Positions 1 to 7,982 are shown, numbered from the stretch's first letter. The stretch: 64,000 bases of DNA from JBEIQE01 sp040376705 (GCA_040376705.1 JBEIQE010000003.1:1-64000), one strand, 5' to 3'. Notes: generated from the letters alone by a model not told the origin. Program-made: numbers and translations.

Positions 1-246
1 GCGGTCGGGCAGGGCCTCGATAACCGCATTTAGGCGCACTGTGGGCGCAACTTCGGCCATTTGTGCAGCCTCAGTCCTGATATCAAGATTATGGATAGCT
101 ATTTCAGAAAGGGTAATGACTGCAGCTGGTGGAGCCTCGCTTTGGCCGGGGGCTTCGTTATGCACTTCGCCGCCATGAGCAAAGGCCTGCTGCATGGGCA
201 GGAAGAGAGTGACAACACCAAGGAGAAAGATGGCCGGGCTTTTCAT
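1..246 (-). CDS. RND efflux periplasmic adaptor (N-terminal fragment, cut by window edge)
   Basis: Only the first 82 codons are present; the frame is open to base 1. The protein starts at ATG 246 with a clear signal peptide (a charged start, a hydrophobic core and an AFA-type cleavage site, followed by a His-containing HGGEVHNE stretch). The next residues look like the start of an HlyD/CusB-type membrane-fusion protein. Such adaptors link an inner-membrane RND pump to an outer-membrane channel. It is divergent from a two-component system and near copper-binding proteins, so a Cu/Ag export role is inferred. The call rests on a short fragment and on context. Confidence 0.55.
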   Translation of the reverse strand, partial: MKSPAIFLLGVVTLFLPMQQAFAHGGEVHNEAPGQSEAPPAAVITLSEIAIHNLDIRTEAAQMAEVAPTVRLNAVIEALPDR

Positions 247-290
247 CAGCCAAGTATATAAAACTCAGCTATTACACAGTAGCAGCGTAT

Positions 291-308
291 TGTAACAAAG
301 TGTAACTG
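291..308. promoter_or_regulatory. Probable response-regulator operator, copy 1
   Basis: The 18 bases TGTAACAAAGTGTAACTG contain two TGTAAC direct repeats with starts 10 bp apart, the usual arrangement for OmpR-family regulators. The exact reverse complement occurs at 2915-2932, upstream of the DUF305 lipoprotein gene. This copy lies between the divergent RND adaptor (start 246) and the regulator operon, so one site could serve both directions. Binding by the adjacent regulator is inferred. Confidence 0.65.
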
Positions 309-355
309 TGCATTTTGGCATTTATGCTCGGCAGATTATCTGGTTTATGGGTGTT

Positions 356-1099
356 ATGTCGTCTGCTCTTCCTCAACTCACACTGCCCGAGCTGGCCAGC
401 CGCATCCTGATTGTCGATGACGATGCTGAAATTCGCACCCTGCTGGGGCGGTACCTTAAAGAGCATGGCTATGAGGTTACCAGCGCGCGTGACGGTATTG
501 AGCTGCGTGAACATCTCAAACTGGCAACACCTACACTTATTGTCCTTGATCTGATGCTGCCCGGCACTTCCGGCTATGACCTGTGCAAGGAAATCCGCCA
601 GAAATCCTCTATCCCAATCCTCATGCTTACGGCGCGAGGCGAAGAAGCTGATCGTATCATCGGGCTTGAACTGGGAGCGGATGACTATCTTACCAAGCCG
701 TTCAGCCCGCGCGAGTTGCTGGCGCGCATCCGCGCCATTCTGCGCAGGACTAATTCGGGCACTCAAACTGTAGCATCTGATACTAGTGGTTATTCATTCA
801 TGGGCTGGCAGCTGGATACGGGAAGTCATAGCCTGACAACGCCTGAGGGTGAGCAGATTGACCTGAGTGGTGGTGAGTACGATGTCTTGCTGGTACTGGT
901 CGAGCATCCGCAAAGGGTTTTAAGTCGTGATCAGCTGCTTGATCTGGCCCGCCACCGGCTGGCAGGGACTTTTGACCGCAGTATTGATGTGCAGATCAGT
1001 CGCCTGCGCCGCAAGCTTGCTGCTGCAGGGGGGCATGAGCTTATAAAAACTATACGTGGGGCTGGCTATATGTTCACATCTCCGGTCGAGAGGCAGTAA
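356..1099 (+). CDS. OmpR-family response regulator (copper-responsive type)
   Basis: A 247-residue REC plus winged-helix regulator. The receiver domain has the acidic DDD cluster after ILIV, the phospho-accepting Asp in VLDLMLPG and the conserved Lys in TKPF. The C-terminal third is a Trans_reg_C winged helix ending in IRGAGYMF. The frame is open from GTG 308, but that start lies inside the operator; ATG 356 or 347 gives a normal lead into the receiver domain and I chose 356. It overlaps the kinase gene by one base (TAATG). Metal specificity is inferred from the copper-binding neighbours. Confidence 0.85.
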   Translation: MSSALPQLTLPELASRILIVDDDAEIRTLLGRYLKEHGYEVTSARDGIELREHLKLATPTLIVLDLMLPGTSGYDLCKEIRQKSSIPILMLTARGEEADRIIGLELGADDYLTKPFSPRELLARIRAILRRTNSGTQTVASDTSGYSFMGWQLDTGSHSLTTPEGEQIDLSGGEYDVLLVLVEHPQRVLSRDQLLDLARHRLAGTFDRSIDVQISRLRRKLAAAGGHELIKTIRGAGYMFTSPVERQ

Positions 1100-2448
1100 T
1101 GCGCCTGCTCCCTGATACTCTTGCTCGTCGCGTCATGCTGCTTATGGCTTTAAGCCTTGGCGCATTTCATTTTGGTAGTATCTACCTGTATCAGGCTGGC
1201 CTGCAGTTTGCTGCAAGCTCAGCCCGTGAACAGCAGCTATCCGAGCGGTTGGTCTCCATTCGGCGCTCAATTGCCGAGCAGCCCCCTGCTAAACGGGAAG
1301 AAGCAGCACATGGTCTTTCAACAGCTTCGGTTGATATTCATTGGAGCGAGATCAGTCTGGTCAATGAAGTTGTGACAACCAATCGCAGCGTACTGGAGTT
1401 CAAGCAGCGGCTGTTATCAGCGCAGCTAGGCGAATTGACGGAGGCCCAGATCCGGCTTGGTTATGCTGACGAAGGCGTAGCAAATGCCTATCAAGGCCAA
1501 AACTCGCATATCATGCTGGTATCGCTGCGCCTGCCTGATAATAGCTGGGTAAACTATGCGATTACCGAGCTGCCACTCCCCGGTCAGCATGGCCACGGTA
1601 CGCTTGTCTCCATTACTATCATGGCAATCGGCATCATTCTCGTATCGCTTCTGGTGGTCAGGATGTTTAATGCACCACTTCGTGACTTGGCAGCCGCCGC
1701 AGAGCGACTAGGTCGCGATCTGAATGCGCCCGGACTGCCCGAAACAGGACCGCAGGAAGTGCGGATAGCTGCCCGTGCGTTTAACCTAATGCAGCTTCGC
1801 CTGCGGAAGCTTATGGCTGACCGCGTACGTACATTGGCCGCCATCTCGCATGACTTGCGTACACCTCTGACGCGCTTAAGACTACGGGCAGAGTTTGTAG
1901 GTGATGAAGACATCCGTGAACGGATTGAGCGTGATGTTCTTGAAATGCAAAACCTGATTGACGCGGCACTCGAGTATCTGCGTGATGAAAGCCAGATTGA
2001 ACCTGGTGCTCTAATTGATTTGGTTGCCCTGCTGGCGGAACTGGCAGAAGACTTTAAAGCTATGGGGCACAAGGTGACTGTCAGCCTGCCAGACAAAGCT
2101 GAATATATTGGCCGTCCTATAACGCTACGCCGCGCTTTTTCAAATCTTATTGATAATGGCATCAAATACGGAAATCAGGCGTCTATTACGCTAGAGGTAA
2201 AGCCTGATGCGTACCGTATCAGTATTACAGATACCGGACCGGGAATTCCGGTTGAGAGCCACCAGCAGGTATTCGAGCCTTTCTACCGCCTCGAAGCTTC
2301 ACGCAATACGGCTACCGGAGGAACGGGGCTTGGCATGACCATCGCGCATACGGCAGTTACTGCCCACAACGGGCAAATCAGGCTCGAAAATCTAATGCAG
2401 GGCGGCTTGCTGGTAGAAATCATTCTGCCAAGGCCTGCTGTCAGCTAA
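1099..2448 (+). CDS. Membrane sensor histidine kinase, partner of the upstream regulator
   Basis: 449 residues. A transmembrane helix near residues 12-32, a periplasmic sensor region, a second helix near 168-190, HAMP, then HisKA with the phospho-accepting His in ISHDLRTPLTR. The ATPase domain has the N box (LIDNGIKYG), G1 (DTGPGIP) and G2 (GTGLGMTI). The start codon overlaps the regulator's stop, so the two are translationally coupled and form a cognate pair. The position between an RND adaptor and copper-binding proteins suggests it senses periplasmic Cu or Ag, as CusS does; the sensor region itself shows no motif I can assign. Confidence 0.87.
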   Translation: MRLLPDTLARRVMLLMALSLGAFHFGSIYLYQAGLQFAASSAREQQLSERLVSIRRSIAEQPPAKREEAAHGLSTASVDIHWSEISLVNEVVTTNRSVLEFKQRLLSAQLGELTEAQIRLGYADEGVANAYQGQNSHIMLVSLRLPDNSWVNYAITELPLPGQHGHGTLVSITIMAIGIILVSLLVVRMFNAPLRDLAAAAERLGRDLNAPGLPETGPQEVRIAARAFNLMQLRLRKLMADRVRTLAAISHDLRTPLTRLRLRAEFVGDEDIRERIERDVLEMQNLIDAALEYLRDESQIEPGALIDLVALLAELAEDFKAMGHKVTVSLPDKAEYIGRPITLRRAFSNLIDNGIKYGNQASITLEVKPDAYRISITDTGPGIPVESHQQVFEPFYRLEASRNTATGGTGLGMTIAHTAVTAHNGQIRLENLMQGGLLVEIILPRPAVS

Positions 2449-2484
2449 TGCCTTAATATAAAACGGAACGATATACCGAGACAA

Positions 2485-2513
2485 CGGTTGGCTCCTCGAT
2501 TGCCACCCAACCG
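2485..2513 (+). promoter_or_regulatory. 5' UTR hairpin beside the RBS of the copper storage gene
   Basis: CGGTTGG at 2485-2491 pairs with CCAACCG at 2507-2513. The Shine-Dalgarno GGAG overlaps the end of the 3' arm, and the start codon follows at 2524. The stem could modulate translation, but this is a weak structural observation only. Confidence 0.3.
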
Positions 2514-2523
2514 GAGAACCATC

Positions 2524-2877
2524 ATGCATACAAACAACAATTTTATGAAAGCCTGTATCGAAAAGTGCTGGGAATGCCGCGCTGAATGTCAGGATGTTCT
2601 TTTTAATCACTGCCTCAAATCGGGTGGTAAGCATGCAGAAACGGCTCATGTAAAGCTAATGACGGACTGCATCCAGATATGTCAGATTTCTGCCGACTTT
2701 ATGGTACGCAACTCAGAAATGCACGCTGCTACTTGTACTGCCTGCGCTGATATCTGCGAGGCCTGTGCTGTCAGCTGCGAAGCTGTAGGCGGCGATGAAA
2801 TGAAGCATTGTGCCTCGCTTTGCCGCGAATGCGCCACATCATGCCGCTCTATGGGCCAGATGAAGAAGGCAGCCTAA
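2524..2877 (+). CDS. Cys-rich four-helix copper storage protein (Csp/DUF326-like)
   Basis: 117 residues with 16 cysteines, mostly in CxxxC or CxxC pairs along predicted helices (CIEKCWECRAEC, CTACADICEAC, CASLCRECATSC). This is the pattern of Csp proteins, whose four-helix bundles hold many Cu(I) ions inside a Cys-lined core. There is no signal peptide, so a cytosolic Csp3-like role is more likely than periplasmic Csp1. ATG 2524 was chosen because GGAG lies 7 bases upstream and the longer frame adds only an unrelated leader. It lies directly downstream of the two-component system. Confidence 0.85.
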   Translation: MHTNNNFMKACIEKCWECRAECQDVLFNHCLKSGGKHAETAHVKLMTDCIQICQISADFMVRNSEMHAATCTACADICEACAVSCEAVGGDEMKHCASLCRECATSCRSMGQMKKAA

Positions 2878-2914
2878 TCAAAAGGCTTCCCTAGGCAAAA
2901 CCTGAAGATAATCG

Positions 2915-2932
2915 CAGTTACACTTTGTTACA
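2915..2932. promoter_or_regulatory. Probable response-regulator operator, copy 2
   Basis: CAGTTACACTTTGTTACA is the exact reverse complement of 291-308. It sits about 70 bp upstream of the DUF305 lipoprotein start, a suitable place for activation by the island's own OmpR-type regulator. Confidence 0.65.
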
Positions 2933-3000
2933 AAAGACAGAGTTCAGGTTATTGCTTAGCTGTGATTGTATGAGTGTCTCGAAACTAGGGGTAAAACTAA

Positions 3001-3564
3001 ATGCATTCTCTGTCTTCGCCTAAGTCCCGTTTTCTGTTTAGCATTCTGGCCGTTGTGGCTCTTGCAGGATGTACCCCTACTCATACAAATTCCACAACTG
3101 GCGGCATGCGGATGGACCCATCCGCCCCGATGATGCATTCTGAAATGTGTGCCAAATGCCAAGGTATGTGCCCTAAATGTGAAGGTATGTGCCCGCCACC
3201 CGCCGATGAGAGTAACAGCAGCATGAATATGCAAAATCATTCGGGAATGTCTGGCGCTAACCATGGCTCGTCAAGCGCTATGGATCACAGCGCCCACAGA
3301 TCAGCTGCCAGTGCCAATATCTATGCTTCGGCAATGACGAAGATGCATACGTCGATGACTATGGCTGCCAGTGGTAATTCAGATGTAGATTTTATGCGCG
3401 GCATGATCCCGCATCATCAAGGCGCTATAGATATGGCGGGTATTGCGCTGGCTAACAGCACCGACCCTGTCGTACGCAAGCTGGCAACCGAGATAGTTGA
3501 GGCTCAAAAAACAGAGATCAGCCTGATGCAGCGGTGGCTAGTAGGGCATGAAGCAAATAACTGA
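3001..3564 (+). CDS. DUF305 lipoprotein, Met/His/Cys-rich
   Basis: 187 residues. A signal peptide ends in the lipobox LAGC (Cys24), so it is a lipoprotein facing the periplasm. Residues about 35-110 are rich in Met, His and CxxC-type repeats (MCAKCQGMCPKC), a likely Cu/Ag-binding segment. The C-terminal part is a DUF305 ferritin-like domain with the hallmark FMRGMIPHHQGAIDMA and the helix ending LMQRWL. DUF305 proteins are often found with copper resistance genes. It has its own upstream copy of the shared 18-bp operator. Confidence 0.85.
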   Translation: MHSLSSPKSRFLFSILAVVALAGCTPTHTNSTTGGMRMDPSAPMMHSEMCAKCQGMCPKCEGMCPPPADESNSSMNMQNHSGMSGANHGSSSAMDHSAHRSAASANIYASAMTKMHTSMTMAASGNSDVDFMRGMIPHHQGAIDMAGIALANSTDPVVRKLATEIVEAQKTEISLMQRWLVGHEANN

Positions 3565-3596
3565 CTGTTTCGTACAGTGTAATATTCGTATCTGAA

Positions 3597-3612
3597 TTGA
3601 ACCGGGGTTCAA
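3597..3612. repeat. Short perfect inverted repeat
   Basis: TTGAACCGGGGTTCAA is a perfect palindrome with 8-bp arms, downstream of the DUF305 gene and just before a terminator-like hairpin. It may be an operator or part of a compound terminator. Confidence 0.35.
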
Positions 3613-3622
3613 TCATAAAAGA

Positions 3623-3645
3623 GGGGGTAGCTTATGCTGACCCCC
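3623..3645 (+). terminator. Probable terminator after the DUF305 gene
   Basis: GGGGGTAGC pairs with GCTGACCCCC around a TTAT loop with one bulged G, followed by an AT-rich stretch with a TTTT run. It separates the copper cluster from the convergent gene ending at 3695. Confidence 0.5.
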
Positions 3646-3694
3646 AATTTTAATTTATCTCTTTTATCCAACTGGATACCGAACATTTCCAAAG

Positions 3695-4849
3695 CTAGTG
3701 AGACCCGCCATGCGAAACAGCGGCAGGCGGGCTGTCTATCGGTATAAAAGGCGACGGTACGGCTAATAACTGTGTACGAAAACCGTGAAGCTCTGGCAGA
3801 TGAGACTGGAAAATTCTAATCACTTGGTATGCCCGGCTGTCTATGATACTGGATTTACTCATATCCGACTCGATGCCAAATACCTCCAGCGCAAGCGAGT
3901 CACGCCACGCGAAACGGCGGCGGACGGGGTGGCCATCGGTATAGAAGGCTGCGGTATAGGCGGCTTCCTTGCGTTTGTTGGCTGGCACATGGGTCTCAAG
4001 ACATCCCCGCACCTCCGCGCACTCGGTGGCGAACTGCTCGATGGCCCGTTTGCCCAGCCGGGTGTGACGGTCGAGTGCATACAGGGGGATGTTATTCACA
4101 TAACGGGTCTTGGGCGGTTGAATGTCGAGCACTCCGGTGCAGCCCCAGCGTTCTGCCTCCTGCCAGACTAGCGGCGCAAGGCAGGTGATTGGCTCTCGTG
4201 CTCGTATCATCGCCAGCCGGGTGGCGGCAACGAGCGGTTCTGGCACTCCAAGGTCAAGGTAGGTCTGCATCAGTGCGGTCTGGTCGCCCCGGCCAACGGC
4301 AGGCCTGCGCCAATCCCACTCCAGCCCGGAGGCATACCACGCGGCAACTGCCCGAATAGGTAGAGGCTGGCTGATGTCGCTTACTATGGCCAGCCGCTCG
4401 GGTATCGACAGGCGGGCGCAGAGCTGGCGGGTTGGCTCAAGGCTGTGATGGTCACGCGCTGCACATATAAGGTAGTCGGTGCTTCTGTCCTTGGGTGACT
4501 CGGCCAGTAACTTGGCTAGCCATAGCACTAGCCGTACCGGGTCGCCCAGATGCTTGCGCCAAGCCGCGTCCTGACAGATAGCAGCAGTGAGGGCCATGGT
4601 CTCGACCGAAGCCCCGCCCACATCCTCGGACACGATGATGAGAAAGCGCCGCCAGATGTCTGGCCCAGCCATCTGGTAAAAGGTGAGTGCAGCCCGTTGG
4701 GCGGTTTCAACCGCGCTGCGGCGAATGGCCTTCTGTAATGCGCTTGAGACAATCCACTTGTCTGCCGCCAGCGGCATGACGGGCTGCTGCTCGGTGCTGG
4801 CCAGCATGTCTGCCAGCATGAGCTGGTACTTAGTTAGTGCCTGTTTCAT
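3695..4849 (-). CDS. Unknown protein resembling the helical C-terminal domain of RarA/MgsA, without ATPase
   Basis: 384 residues, ATG 4849 with GGAG 7 bases upstream. Residues about 45-135 resemble the clamp-loader-like C-terminal region of RarA/MgsA AAA proteins: an A-x-x-Y helix, WRRFLIIVSEDVG (compare the RRF/L-I-A-S-E-D-x-G signature) and a later LAKLLAESPK (compare LA-x-A-P-K-S). There is no Walker A or B motif, so no ATPase. The C-terminal half is not recognised. It is part of the accessory element, downstream of the zinc-ribbon gene on the same strand. A role in DNA replication or repair is only a guess from the partial resemblance. Confidence 0.5.
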   Translation of the reverse strand: MKQALTKYQLMLADMLASTEQQPVMPLAADKWIVSSALQKAIRRSAVETAQRAALTFYQMAGPDIWRRFLIIVSEDVGGASVETMALTAAICQDAAWRKHLGDPVRLVLWLAKLLAESPKDRSTDYLICAARDHHSLEPTRQLCARLSIPERLAIVSDISQPLPIRAVAAWYASGLEWDWRRPAVGRGDQTALMQTYLDLGVPEPLVAATRLAMIRAREPITCLAPLVWQEAERWGCTGVLDIQPPKTRYVNNIPLYALDRHTRLGKRAIEQFATECAEVRGCLETHVPANKRKEAAYTAAFYTDGHPVRRRFAWRDSLALEVFGIESDMSKSSIIDSRAYQVIRIFQSHLPELHGFRTQLLAVPSPFIPIDSPPAAVSHGGSH

Positions 4850-4879
4850 TAGGTTTCTCCATGAAAATGACCATGGAAA

Positions 4880-4931
4880 AACGCTAACCTTTTGACTTTC
4901 AAAGGATAGGGGTTTGTCGCCTTATCTGCCG
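4880..4931. repeat. 52-bp control-region repeat, copy A
   Basis: By hand alignment this stretch matches 5366-5417 at 38 of 52 positions without gaps, including AACGCTAACC, TGAC, GGGG, TGTCGCC and TGCCG at identical spacing. Both copies lie just upstream of minus-strand genes (starts 4849 and 5337), so they look like a duplicated promoter/operator. Confidence 0.55.
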
Positions 4932-4941
4932 TTTGTCGCTA

Positions 4942-5337
4942 TCAGTGACCCGGTACACCAGCACGGCGGCAATCCCCACGCTCGGTCGCCTTCCATGCCT
5001 GATAGTTCACCTCGTCTTTGGCCTGCAGGTAGGCAGCAGATACAAACCCGGCTTGCACACAAATCTGGATAGGGTCGCCCTGACGTTTGGCGATTTCGTA
5101 CTGCTGCACAGCGTCGGTCGCAACCTTGTTAGTAATCTGAGCCATATTCTGGTTAACCTGTTTCTCAAAGCCGCCATCGCCATAATAGGCAACGCACGAG
5201 ACCATGCCGTAAATGACGAGGAGATAGGCGAGTATCCTGGTGATGCTGACACGCGAACGCGGATGTCCGCATTTGGGGCAGGTACTCGCCTTCGGTGATA
5301 TGTCTTCGCCGCAGCTTTTGCACTTAACCAGTTTCAT
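4942..5337 (-). CDS. Zinc-ribbon membrane protein of unknown function
   Basis: 131 residues from ATG 5337, preceded by a good GGGAG. The N-terminus is a zinc ribbon (CKSCG, then CPKCG 10 residues on), followed by one hydrophobic helix at about residues 30-50 and a hydrophilic C-terminal region with two further Cys. This layout (zinc_ribbon_2 plus TM) is common in proteins of unknown role. It lies between the nuclease-like gene and the MgsA-C-like gene, with 52-bp repeats on both sides. Confidence 0.6.
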   Translation of the reverse strand: MKLVKCKSCGEDISPKASTCPKCGHPRSRVSITRILAYLLVIYGMVSCVAYYGDGGFEKQVNQNMAQITNKVATDAVQQYEIAKRQGDPIQICVQAGFVSAAYLQAKDEVNYQAWKATERGDCRRAGVPGH

Positions 5338-5365
5338 GTATTGCTCCCGATAGTTGATCTGCTTG

Positions 5366-5417
5366 AACGCTAACCCTGTGACTGCCTGATGGAAGGGGAA
5401 TGTCGCCCCATATGCCG
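5366..5417. repeat. 52-bp control-region repeat, copy B
   Basis: Partner of 4880-4931 (38/52 identical by eye, same length, no gaps). It precedes the zinc-ribbon gene and almost reaches the stop codon of the nuclease-like gene. Confidence 0.55.
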
Positions 5418-5419
5418 AT

Positions 5420-6538
5420 TTATGCGGCGCCAGCCTGTGTTGTACGGCTAGCGAAGAACTGGGACAGGATGGGCAGCAGGACAGTGGCCATATCGCCAAG
5501 TCTGGCCTCAATCTCATGCAGTCCTGCCTGCTCACCCATGGTGGGCCGAGGCAGTTTGAGCGTCAGGGTGGTGTAAGGCGTGTCATATGCTGGCTTCTCG
5601 AACTCAGCAGCAAACTTGCCCTGCCAGTCCGCACGGTGGCGCTCAAGGTGGTCGCGTAGCTCAGGTAGTGCGCTGGTACGGAACGCCAGCCGTAGGGCCA
5701 GTGCCGTAGATATATAAGTGTCAACGCGCAGCTGGCAGTTGGCCAGCGGTACGCCCCAGCTTGTCAGGTTAAACAGGTAGGTCTGCTTGTTAAGACGGGT
5801 TGTCAGATCCCAGCCATTACGCTGAGCCAGACTGGTCAGGTAGCCCTCAAGGCCCGACAGCACCCAGTTGGAATAGCCATCATCTGAGAGGGGGCGGGCA
5901 GGAACACTGGTTACTGCCGTTTTGATTACAGGTATTACCGTGCTGGGCGCTTGCTGCTCAGGGATTTCTCCCATGACCGTTTGCATGTCCAGTACAGACT
6001 GACCGTTAAGGGCGTAGTAGGTGAATTGCAACAGTGCCAGCGGCATCCCTCGGGCAATATGATAGGCAGCAGTCTCGACAATCTCGGGCCGGAAGTCCTC
6101 GGCCACAATCATCAGGCGATGCTCAGGGTTGGGGGTACGGGTGACAGGTCTGCCAAAGATGGCGCTATACGCCTTATCAAGTGGCTTGCCGTTACGCTTC
6201 TGGCAGAAGGCCTCGACATCGGCCCAGCTGAGCTTGTCGATATAGGCGGCATATTCGCTGATTTGGGCCAGAACATCCCGAGGGGTGCGGCCACGCTTCA
6301 TCTCTGCTGCCACCAGCACACCGTTACCGTCGATATAGAGATTGTCGATGTAGGCGTTGTGAGTCGTTACTAGCTCGCGGCCCAGACTCAGCATGGGCTG
6401 GCCATCATTCAGGACAGTGGGGGCGGTATCTACCCATGCCTGTATATGGTCTTCCTTGTGCTGAACTGCGAACTTTTCTGGCAGAAGCGGCGCAAATACG
6501 CTGTCCTTGGCGTTACCTGTAGCTTGAAACAGTCCCAT
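5420..6538 (-). CDS. PD-(D/E)XK nuclease-like protein (DUF91/DUF4268-related N-terminus)
   Basis: 372 residues. Residues 53-100 carry a nuclease-fold signature: GRE (E55), an Asp in YIDNLYID (D65), AAEMKRG (E79, K81), then a helix with Q92 and Y96. This matches NucS/DUF91/DUF4268-type proteins, where E-x-K forms the metal site of a DNA nuclease. The C-terminal half (from about residue 225) resembles the DUF4268 region and may bind DNA or a partner. It is divergent from a small XRE regulator, as in many restriction or defence modules. No methyltransferase is present, so target and purpose are unknown. Confidence 0.6.
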   Translation of the reverse strand: MGLFQATGNAKDSVFAPLLPEKFAVQHKEDHIQAWVDTAPTVLNDGQPMLSLGRELVTTHNAYIDNLYIDGNGVLVAAEMKRGRTPRDVLAQISEYAAYIDKLSWADVEAFCQKRNGKPLDKAYSAIFGRPVTRTPNPEHRLMIVAEDFRPEIVETAAYHIARGMPLALLQFTYYALNGQSVLDMQTVMGEIPEQQAPSTVIPVIKTAVTSVPARPLSDDGYSNWVLSGLEGYLTSLAQRNGWDLTTRLNKQTYLFNLTSWGVPLANCQLRVDTYISTALALRLAFRTSALPELRDHLERHRADWQGKFAAEFEKPAYDTPYTTLTLKLPRPTMGEQAGLHEIEARLGDMATVLLPILSQFFASRTTQAGAA

Positions 6539-6590
6539 CTGGCCCTCCTTGGCGCTCGTGGTCGTTTGGGATATAACCCGCTACTGTATT

Positions 6591-6606
6591 TTGCAATTGA
6601 TTGCAA
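6591..6606. promoter_or_regulatory. Palindromic operator between nuclease-like gene and XRE regulator
   Basis: TTGCAA-TTGA-TTGCAA: a self-complementary hexamer repeated with 4 bp between, in the intergenic space of two divergent genes. This is the expected type of site for a small dimeric XRE protein that controls itself and its neighbour. Confidence 0.5.
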
Positions 6607-6658
6607 ACAGCAATACAGACTCATTTTAATAAAGTCAGCCCGATACCAAAATACGGGC

Positions 6659-7015
6659 ATGAAAACAGACCTAAAAAGCTATGTCGGGTCAAAAGTTAAG
6701 GCCGCCCGAGAGGTTTTGCCTAAGAGAAAGCGCCTGACACAGGCCCAACTCGCGGCCAAGATTGGTCGTGCGACTGAAACAGTGGCGAATATCGAGCGCG
6801 GATTTGCACTTACCGGGCTGGAGACGCTGCAAGCTATCAGTCGTGAGTTAAAAGTGCCTTTGGGCCACTTTTTCGAGGGATTTGAGGCGGAGCGTAACAA
6901 GCCACGGGGAAGACTCGACCGGGAGGCTAAGGCGATAAACGCCATCAAGCAGCTTACCGACCCTGAATTGCGGGTGGTCGAGAATATGCTGGAAGGCCTT
7001 ATTGGCAAACGCTGA
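6659..7015 (+). CDS. XRE-family transcriptional regulator
   Basis: 118 residues starting at ATG 6659. Residues about 8-68 form a Cro/CI helix-turn-helix (LTQAQLAAKIG, then TVANIERG, then LQAISREL), followed by a charged C-terminal tail of about 50 residues with a predicted helix. It is divergent from the PD-(D/E)XK protein with a palindrome between them, so it probably represses or times expression of that gene. Its 3' end overlaps the convergent recombinase gene by 17 bases. Confidence 0.8.
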   Translation: MKTDLKSYVGSKVKAAREVLPKRKRLTQAQLAAKIGRATETVANIERGFALTGLETLQAISRELKVPLGHFFEGFEAERNKPRGRLDREAKAINAIKQLTDPELRVVENMLEGLIGKR

Positions 7016-7982
7016 CTGCAGCTAAATCTGCCCAAGCATTCGTATCTACTGCCCTGATATACCGCGCCAGCATGGCGGGTGAGCTATGGCCTGTCTGGCG
7101 CTGGATACTGTCGGTTGTCAGGCCAGCTAGTGCTGCACTGGTAGCAAACCCAGCCCGGAGTGAATGGCCGGAGTATCCAGCCGGGTCGATGCCTGCGGCA
7201 CTGGCGCGTTGCTTCAGGATGACTGCCACAGACTCTGCTGAGAGTGCGGTATCAGAAATCTGGCCATGGCGGTTGATGGGTCTGAATATCGACCCGATAG
7301 TTATTCCGGCACATTCCAGCCATGCAGACAAAGCCTGAACCGGGCACAGGTTAGCATCACCCGTTGCGGGAATGGCAATTACTCGGCCTTGGGCTAGTGG
7401 GTCTGTCTTACTTTGGCGTAGATGCAACAGTATCCCCTGAGGGATGTATTTAACATCAGCTACGGTCAGGCCAACCAGTTCCGAGCGTCGGAATGCGCCA
7501 GCAAACCCAACCAGCAAAAGGGCACGGTCACGCAGGCTGTGCAGGTCATCGCCCATCGCTCCGGCAATCTGGTGTAGCTCACTTATCAGCACCGGGCGAG
7601 CTTGCACCTGAGGGCGGGGTAGGCTTCGGCGGATACCACGCAGGGTCAGTCTGACTAGCTCATGGCCAGCAGGAGCGGCGTGGCCAGCCACTACATGCGC
7701 TTTGCCAATCGCAACCAGCCAACGGGCTAAAGTGGCTGGAGCATGACTGCGGGCGTGAGCAGCAAGATAACTGGCCACCTGCTCGGGACTGGCTGGGATG
7801 CTACCGCCCCATGCCATGAAGTGTGCGAGGTCGGCTTTATATGCCCGCAGAGTGTTGTCAGCATGTGCAGCCCTGACAAACTCCGCCACGGTTGGGGGCA
7901 GTGTAACCTCCGATAAGCGGTAATTATCGGAGGTTAGAACCGGAAAATGGCTGAAGGCTGTGTTCATGTATGAGCGTAGCAT
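6999..7982 (-). CDS. Tyrosine site-specific recombinase (second integrase)
   Basis: 327 residues. An N-terminal SAM-like core-binding domain (about 30-120) is followed by a catalytic domain with the Arg in AFRRSELVGL, Lys in RQSKTD, HSLRAG (H-x-x-R), TGHSS and the nucleophile Tyr in ARYIR. All catalytic positions are present, so it is probably active. ATG 7982 and ATG 7967 are both possible starts; neither has a strong RBS. It is unlike the larger integrase at 9700-11433, so it may belong to a nested or captured element, or resolve multimers. Confidence 0.88.
   Translation of the reverse strand: MLRSYMNTAFSHFPVLTSDNYRLSEVTLPPTVAEFVRAAHADNTLRAYKADLAHFMAWGGSIPASPEQVASYLAAHARSHAPATLARWLVAIGKAHVVAGHAAPAGHELVRLTLRGIRRSLPRPQVQARPVLISELHQIAGAMGDDLHSLRDRALLLVGFAGAFRRSELVGLTVADVKYIPQGILLHLRQSKTDPLAQGRVIAIPATGDANLCPVQALSAWLECAGITIGSIFRPINRHGQISDTALSAESVAVILKQRASAAGIDPAGYSGHSLRAGFATSAALAGLTTDSIQRQTGHSSPAMLARYIRAVDTNAWADLAAVSVCQ

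Noticed and set aside
272..766. 164-codon open frame on the minus strand
   Set aside because: Antisense of the response regulator; it also covers the operator region and lacks any recognisable domain.
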